From Ridgeia piscesae (Eukaryota > Annelida > Polychaeta > Sabellida > Siboglinidae): a stretch of 64,000 nt of DNA. Location of the stretch: contig JAODUO010000488.1 in NCBI GenBank assembly GCA_025642075.2, positions 124,001 through 188,000 on the forward strand. The letters are read 5' to 3'. A program made the position numbers and the translations under genes. Below are positions 53,001 through 62,000 of this stretch, piece after piece; the first letter of the stretch is position 1; each line of letters starts with the position of its first letter. The notes under the pieces were generated by a model, which saw only the letters and a list, made by a program, of their open reading frames with translations, ran no database searches and was not told the DNA's origin.

Positions 53001-56000
53001 TACTACACCCTGTGCTGTCTGTACTACACCTGTGTGTCTGTACTACACCCTGTGTGTCTGTACTACACCCTGTGTGTCTGTACTACACCCTGTGTGTCGT
53101 ACTCACCCTGTGTTGTCTGTACTACACTGTGTTGTCTGTACTACACCCTGTGTTGTCTGTACTACACCCTGTGCTGTCTGTACTACACGCTGTGTGTCTG
53201 TACTACACCCTGTGTTGTCTGTACTACACCCTGTGTTGTCTGTACTACACCCTGTGTTGTCTGTACTACACCCTGTGTTGTCTGTACTACACCCTGTGTT
53301 GTCTGTACTACACCCTGTGTTGTCTGTACTACACCTGTGTTGTCTGTACTACACCCTGTGTTGTCTGTACTACACCCTGTGTTGTCTGTACTACACCCTG
53401 TGTGTCTGTACTACACCCTGTGCTGTCTGTACTACACCCTGTGTGTCTGTACTACACCCTGTGTGTCTGTACTACACCCTGTGTGTCTGTACTACACCCT
53501 GTGTTGTCTGTACTACACCTGTGTGTCTGTACTACACCCTGTGTTCTGTACTACACCCTTGTTATCTGTACTACACCCTGTGTTGTCTGTACTACACCCT
53601 GTGTTGTCTGTACTACACCCTGTGTTGTCTGTACTACATGCTGTGCTGTCTGTACTACACCCTGTGCTGTCTGTACTACACCCTGTGCTGTCTGTACTAC
53701 ATGCTGTGCTGTCTGTACTACACCCTGTGCTGTCTGTACTACACCCTGTGTTGTCTGTACTACACCCTGTGCTGTCTGTACTACACCCTGTGTTGTCTGT
53801 ACTACACCCTGTGTTGTCTGTACTACACCCTGTGTTGTCTGTACTACACCCTGTGCTGTCTGTACTACACCCTGTGCTGTCTGTACTACATGCTGTGCTG
53901 TCTGTACTACACCCTGTGTTGTCTGTACTACACCCTGTGTTGTCTGTACTACACCCTGTGCTGTCTGTACTACACCCTGTGCTGTCTGTACTACACCCTG
54001 TGTTGTCTGTACTACACCCTGTGCTGCCTGTACTACACCCTGTGCTGTCTGTACTACACCCTGTGTTGTCTGTACTTCACCCTGTGTTGTCTGTACTACA
54101 CCCTGTGCTGTCTGTACTACACCCTGTGCTGTCTGTACTACACCCTGTGTTGTCTGTACTACACCCTGTGTTGTCTGTACTACACCCTGTGTTGTCTGTA
54201 CTACACCCTGTGTTGTCTGTACTACATGCTGTGCTGTCTGTACTACACCCTGTGCTGTCTGTACTACACCCTGTGTTGTCTGTACTACACCCTGTGTGTC
54301 TGTCTACACCTGTGTTGTCTGTACTACACCCTGTGCTGTCTGTACTACACCCTGTGTTGTCTGTACTACACCCTGTGTTGTCTGTACTACACCCTGTGTT
54401 GTCTGTACTACACCCTGTGTTGTCTGTACTACACCCTGTGTTGTCTGTACTACACCCTGTGTTGTCTGTACTACACCCTGTGTTGTCTGTACTACACGCC
54501 TGTGTTGTCTGTACTACACCCTGTGTTGTCTGTACTACACCCTGTGTTGTCTGTACTACACCCTGTGCTGTCTGTACTACACGCTGTGTTGTCTGTACTA
54601 CACCCTGTGTTGTCTGTACTACACCCTGTGCTGTCTGTACTACACCCTGTGCTGTCTGTACTACACGCTGTGTTGTCTGTACTACACCCTGTGCTGTCTG
54701 TACTACACGCTGTGTTGTCTGTACTACACCCTGTGTTGTCTGTACTACACCCTGTGCTGTCTGTACTACACCCTGTGTTGTCTGTACTACACCCTGTGTT
54801 GTCTGTACTACACCCTGTGTTGTCTGTACTACACCCTGTGTTGTCTACTGCACCCTGTGTTGTCTGTACTACACCCTGTGCTGTCTGTACTACATGCTGT
54901 GCTGTCTGTACTACACCCTGTGCTGTCTGTACTACACGCTGTGTTGTCTGTACTACACCCTGTGTTGTCTGTACTACACCCTGTGCTGTCTGTACTACAC
55001 CCTGTGTTGTCTACTGCACCCTGTGTTGTCTGTACTACACCCTGTGTTGTCTGTACTACACCCTGTGTTGTCTGTACTACACCCTGTGTTGTCTGTACTA
55101 CACCCTGTGCTGTCTGTACTACACCCTGTGCTGTCTGTACTACACCCTGTGTTGTCTGTACTACACCCTGTGCTGTCTGTACTACACACTGTGTTGTCTG
55201 TACTACACCCTGTGCTGTCTGTACTACACCCTGTGCTGTCTGTACTACACACTGTGTTGTCTGTACTACAGTACTGGACATGGCACGTCACGTGCCCCTC
55301 TACAAGTCCCTGCTGGAGCTGTTGCGGGGTCTCACCATCTGCCCTGTCCTTGTGCCCCTCCTCCTGCCTCTGGACCGTGACAACGACTCGTCCTCCATCA
55401 GCACCCTGCTGCAGAAGATGAAGGGATGTGTCGACACGTACGCCAGCCGCCTCAAGTAAGTGTCATTGTCAGAGGCACACTCAAATGAGTGTCATTGTCA
55501 GAAGCACATCTCCAGTAAGTGTCATTGTCAGAGGCGCACCTCCAGTATGTGACATTGTCAGAAGCATGCCTCGAGTGTCATTGTCAGATTCAAGCTTCAT
55601 GTATGTGACATTGTCACCTCAAGTGAGTGTCATTGTTAGAGGCATCAGTTATTAATAAGGTAACTTCTGTTTTGACTAAATCGTTGGAAACTAAGTTGAG
55701 AGGCACATCAAGACAAAGTTAATCAGTCTCAAAATGTATAAGTAATATGTTAAGAAATGGGTGGATATGCCAGGAGTTATGGTGGAGAAGTAAGGTTATA
55801 AGTGTTTACAAATTGGCAGTGCTACTTGCCATTGTCTACACTTGGTCAGCTGTTGTGAAGGTTTGCAATATCATCCTCCGACTTATATGTTAAGATATCC
55901 TCAATATGTAACTGGGATTGATGATAATTTTTTATTATTATCATCACTACGTCCTGGCAGCATAAGACGTAAGTGGCATCTGCAGGCACAATTAATTGGT

Positions 56001-58977
56001 CTCTGATTATTGGTTGAAGTAGGCAACTGAAAAAGAGGTTTTCTGAGGTACCTCACTGGAAGTGCTCGGGTAAAGAACAAGTCAGTGATGGTATAACATT
56101 GCATCCCTCCAGTCCATGAATCGTTTTGTTGGTTGCCAGGAGCAACAAGGTGAAGAGCAAGAGTAAACAAGACGATGACGGGTCGGAGGGTCTCGCTGAG
56201 CTGATTCCTGACATCCAGAAGACTGCGCAGATAGTTGACGCCGCAGTCAGCCGTCTGTCTGACAGATCAGGTGAGGGCAACCACAAGTTACTAGAGCTCT
56301 GTGTCACTGGGCCAGATAACTCACAGTTCCAGAGAGTCTCTCAGTCACCAACAGGGGGCAGCATTAAGTACTGCTGGGTGCTTGTTTGGCTGTCAACATG
56401 TTTTGTGACAAATATCAAACCAGGTAGCAATATATTTTGAAATAGTACTGACAGCATATGTCAGCTACACATATAAGTCTGATCACACGAGATAAGCCAA
56501 TAATTTCCATACTGAGTTGCCAGCTCGGATTATTGGTTTTTGTTGTGTGACAATTTTATGGGGCACATAATACCAGGTATACTATTTAGTCCATCAAACT
56601 TTCAGTTAAGAGACACACAGTTCCAACTCTCTTGCGACCAGTACTAAGCTGGGACATTTATATTCACTCTGCTGCATTCCAGGTCGTTTGTATGACTACC
56701 TGTCTCTAGACAGTGGTGGATATTTGTGTACAAATAGTTTTGCAGTAAATGCAATGTGGTTGAATGCTTCCCTTCTTGAAGAAGTTGAAGTGGTGTTCAT
56801 ATGAACACATCTGTCGTTAGGTAAAGTATAAACCATATACGTTCCAGTATCACAGGATACCATGCTGTATAAATTGTATCTTGGTCCTGTTTCTCTCAGT
56901 TTGGTTTATCTAGTATACAAACCTTGCATGGTTTGGTCATTCATAAATGTGTCCCTCTTAGCGTAAGTCCCGAAATCCTACTGGAAAATAGGCCAAGCTG
57001 ACTGATTGCTTCTTCACTAAGACTATGACTGTCATAATGTTGTAAAATTTGCAAAAATTATTTACATCAAAAAGATTTTGGCAAGTTTCTAGTATTCAAT
57101 TCACCAGGTGTCAGCATATTCTGTTTAACCTGTGTGTTAACTTTGTGAAACCTGTGTAGTCCACTGTGTAAGACACTATACTGTGTAGTTCACTGTGTAA
57201 GACACTGTACTGTGCAGTTCACCGTGTAAGACACTGTACTGTGTAGTTCACAGTGTAAGACACTGTACTGTGTAGTTCACCGTGTAAGACACTGTACTGT
57301 GTAGTTCACCGTGTAAGACACTGTACTGTGTAGTTCACCGTGTAAGACACTGTACTGTGTAGTTCACCGTGTAAGACACTGTACTGTGCAGTTCACCGTG
57401 TAAGATACAGTACTGTGTAGTTCACCGTGTAAGACACTGTACTGTGTAGTTCACCGTGTAAGACACTGTACTGTGTAGTTCACCGTGTAAGACACAGTAC
57501 TGTGTAGTTCACCGTGTAAGACACAGTACTGTGTAGTTCAACGTGTCAGACACTGTACTGTGTAGTTCACCGTGTAAGACACTGTACTGTGTAGTTCACC
57601 GTGTAAGACACTGTACTGTGTAGTTCACCGTGTAAGACACTGTACTGTGTAGTTGAATGTGTAAGACACTACTGTGTTGCCTGCAGCTGTGAAGACATCA
57701 GAGAAGACTGACGTGTTGGACTCAGTGGTCACCCTGCCCTGTGGCGTCAGTGCCCATGACCACTCCACAGACCAGCTGTATGTAGCCACCATGAGGGAAC
57801 TACAGTTTGGTGAGTGTCCACTGGAAGTACCTGTCAATCTCCTTGTTGTGTTTGTCAAACAAGATATTACTATGTGTAAGCAATGACTGTTGGTTACCAG
57901 GCTGCAGTGATTTAAAGACTGGTTGATAAGTTGAGTTCCAATTTGTATCTTTGTCTCATGCTGGTTTTCGGATGTACTGTGTTGAAAGACATGATTACAA
58001 GCTGTGTGTAGTTTATTTCTAAGATGTTTATATAATTATGCAGGGTGGGGTAGTGGTTGCAATGACCGACTTTTAAGTTTCAGTCGAGTGATTCTGGGTT
58101 TGAAGCCTTGGAAAATTTCACTGACTCCACCTGACCATTGTCACTCAACTGTATGAATACAAACTTGGCTGTAAACAGTGGGAGATATTTGTGTATGAAT
58201 AGTCTTGATACAGTAATTGCAGTGTGGGTGAAAGCGTCCCAGAAATGTTAAGGTGGCTTTAAGTTGAAAAGGTCTGCATGTTAAGTATTAAGCGCTTCAA
58301 AAGGACTCGATCCTTAGTTTCTCTTCTTCTGAGTAATGTGGTAGCGCCAACTTGAGCCAGTGTCCCACAGGTTTGTCTTTTGTTGTCCGTAGACGAGAGA
58401 TGGCAATGGAAGGCCAGAGCGAAATGTTTGTTATCTGTAGATATACCTGAGGTGGTGTTGGAAAACAAATGTGAAATATTTATTTATCATCTATGGATAT
58501 GTTTGAGATGGTGTTGGAAGAAGGGACTGAAATGTTTATACCCATATAGACATGTTTGATGTGGTGTTGAACGATATGTTTGTTGTGTGTAGATACGTTT
58601 GAGATGGTGTTGGAAGATGAAAGTGGGCTCAAGTTCATTGTTCCCCACCACTACGAGTCAAACGTGAAGACGGCGGGTGACGTGACGAATGCGTCTCGGG
58701 CGCGGCGCCTGGCCCAAGAGGCTGTCACGTTGTCCACGTCACTGCCACTGTCAGCCAGCAGCAGTGTGTTTGTACGGTGTGATGAGGAGAGGTTGGACGT
58801 CATGAAGGTTTGTCACTGCTTCATGTGTTAGTAGCTCTTTCAGGTGACACATGTTATGTACTTGTAAATTATACAAAGTACCATGAACAAACATTAATTG
58901 TTATGCTTGCACACACACACACACACACACGCACACACGCACACACGCACACACGCACTCACGTACACAGGCACGCA

Positions 58978-59009
<32 letters not shown>

Positions 59010-59011
59010 CA

Positions 59012-59056
<45 letters not shown>

Positions 59057-62000
59057 TCATCTGCAATGATGTCATCCACCCCCAGACATGATACCACATG
59101 TATTCACCCATTAACTCAACATGTATTATAAAACATTCATCCAACTACGGACTACAACAAACTTCACTTACGATGGACACTACTCTATTGCAATGTGTAA
59201 ATGTTAGAAGACAGATGTTATTTGATTCAACAGAGACATGATAAAAACAAATTACAACTGGTGGCTCTTACGGTAGTCACTTCAGTGGAAGTCCTAGTAA
59301 GAGTTTCCTTGGTCCTTACTGTATATCACACCTGCAAATAATGTGTTATTATTTTTGAGTATTTGTACACTTTGGAAAGATATCCACTTCTTCTTGAGAC
59401 CACTGTAAGACTAGGTCAATATTCTCTGTTTTTCAACATGTCCACCATGACAACCATTCAGCAGCAGCAACTGTACATGTAACCATGACAACCATTCAGG
59501 TAACCACGTCGGCCATTCATGTAACCATAGCAACTATCCAGATAACCATAACAACCATACGGATAATCACAGCAACCTTTCGGGTGGCATTGGGGGGTTG
59601 TGCAGTAGCTACCCTGGAGCGTAGCCTTGTGTGCATATAGTTACCATGACAACAGGAAGTCAGTGGTGTGTCTACATTGTTTGCAGGTGATGATAACAGG
59701 GCCTGGAGACACGCCCTACATGAATGGCTGCTTTGAGTTTGACGTCTACTTCCCCCAGGACTATCCCAATGCCCCACCCCTCATCAGCCTAGAGACAACA
59801 GGCAACCACACCGTCCGATTCAACCCTAATCTCTACAATGATGGAAAGGTGAGATTATCTATCCTTAATCTGATTGGTGAGATCACAACTTTAAGACTGT
59901 TGACTCCAACTTTCTTGTGCACTCCAGATTTTGTGATGTTTTGAAAGCTCTACCTTGTTTTATTTCCTTGTCATTCACTTATGTGCAAGAGACCCAAATA
60001 GATATTTGAAGGTTTGATGGTCACTGTTTTAAGCAATAAGTCTTTCTTGTGATTTATATAATATAAATGAGTGTGTTGAAGCGTGTGTTGATGTGGGTGT
60101 TGAGTGTTGTGAGGTGTTGTGTTGTGTTTCAGGTTTGCCTCAGTGTTCTCAACACATGGCACGGCCGACCAGAGGAGAAATGGAATTCACAAACGTCTAG
60201 TTTCCTCCAGGTAAACTGGCTTTCTTCAGATCATCACGAAAACTAGAGTAGCTTCTGTGATGTGTTTCTGGAAAAATTATGAAAACTTATTATCTTAAAT
60301 AAGTTACGTATTTACAGTGCAGTGTATCTGGGTATAAATTATGTAAATAGTTTTATTTAATGTGACGTTCCATCTTCCAGCTGTTCTTGCTGAGAAAACT
60401 GAAAACTATAGTAAATATATGTGATTTTAGATCAGTCGAGTTACATCCGTTTAGATTTCAGGATAAACCCAAAAATAACTTTAAAAACGTTAACAAGAAA
60501 TTTTGAGAACATTTAGGTGTTCTTTTTCTTTCATATTATCATACATAAACGAATTCCTGATGTTTGCCATCATACACTTAAATACTAGTTTGATTATAGA
60601 TGGCTTGTAATATTTTAATGGTAGTAACAGTTCTGTATCCGTAAATATTCTAGCTGGCACAACAACCAATTTCAGGCTTAATCATAATTGGGGACAAGCA
60701 ACAGTCATCATTGGAGTACATTTCCACCAAGATATAACATTGAGGTTGTATGTGCCACAGGTACTCGTGTCAGTCCAGTCTCTGACTGATGTTACATGTG
60801 CCACAGGTACTCGTGTCAGTCCAGTCTCTGACTGATGTTACATGTGCCACAGGTACTCGTGTCAGTCCAGCCTCTGACTGATGTTACATGTGCCACAGGT
60901 ACTCGTGTCAGTCCAGCCTCTGACTGATGTTACATGTGCCACAGGTACTTGTGTCAGTCCAGTCTCTGACTGATGTTACATGTGCCACAGGTACTCGTGT
61001 CAGTCCAGTCTCTGACTGATGTTACATGTGCCACAGGTACTCGTGTCAGTCCAGCCTCTGACTGATGTTACATGTGCCACAGGTACTCGTGTCAGTCCAG
61101 TCTCTGACTGATGTTACATGTGCCACAGGTACTCGTGTCAATCCAGTCTCTGACTGATGTTACATGTGCCACAGGTACTCGTGTCAGTCCAGTCTCTGAC
61201 TGATGTTACATGTGCCACAGGTACTCGTGTCAGTCCAGTCTCTGACTGATGTTACATGTGCCACGGGTACTCGTGTCAATCCAGTCTCTGACTGATGTTA
61301 CATGTGCCACGGGTACTCGTGTCAGTCCAGTCTCTGACTGATGTTACATGTGCCACAGGTACTCGTGTCAGTCCAGCCTCTGACTGATGTTACATGTGCC
61401 ACAGGTACTCGTGTCAATCCAGTCTCTGACTGATGTTACATGTGCCACAGGTACTCGTGTCAATCCAGTCTCTGACTGATGTTACATGTGCCACAGGTAC
61501 TCGTGTCAATCCAGTCTCTGACTGATGTTACATGTGCCACAGGTACTCGTGTCAATCCAGTCTCTGACTGATGTTACATGTGCCACAGGTACTCGTGTCA
61601 GTCCAGTCTCTGACTGATGTTACATGTGCCACAGGTACTCGTGTCAATCCAGTCTCTGACTGATGTTACATGTGCCACAGGTACTCGTGTCAGTCCAGTC
61701 TCTGACTGATGTTACATGTGCCACGGGTACTCGTGTCAGTCCAGTCTCTGACTGATGTTACATGTGCCACAGGTACTCGTGTCAGTCCAGTCTCTGACTG
61801 ATGTTACATGTGCCACAGGTACTCGTGTCAATCCAGTCTCTGACTGATGTTACATGTGCCACAGGTACTCGTATCAATCCAGTCTCTGATCCTCGTGTCG
61901 GAACCATACTTCAATGAACCCGGCTATGAGAGGTCAAGAGGCACTCCGTCGGGTACAGCAAGTTGCCGCGAGTACGACGCCAACATCCGCCAGGCCACCG

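Noticed and set aside
52141..55459. Cys/Tyr/Leu-rich open frames of over 1,000 codons on the + strand
   Set aside because: They come from the 21-bp array. All three + frames are open at once, which is expected from the repeat and not from a gene. The Cys-rich look is not evidence of a secreted peptide.
58042..58115. A functional tRNA gene
   Set aside because: A/B-box-like words are present, but no cloverleaf arms can be paired; a SINE head is more likely.
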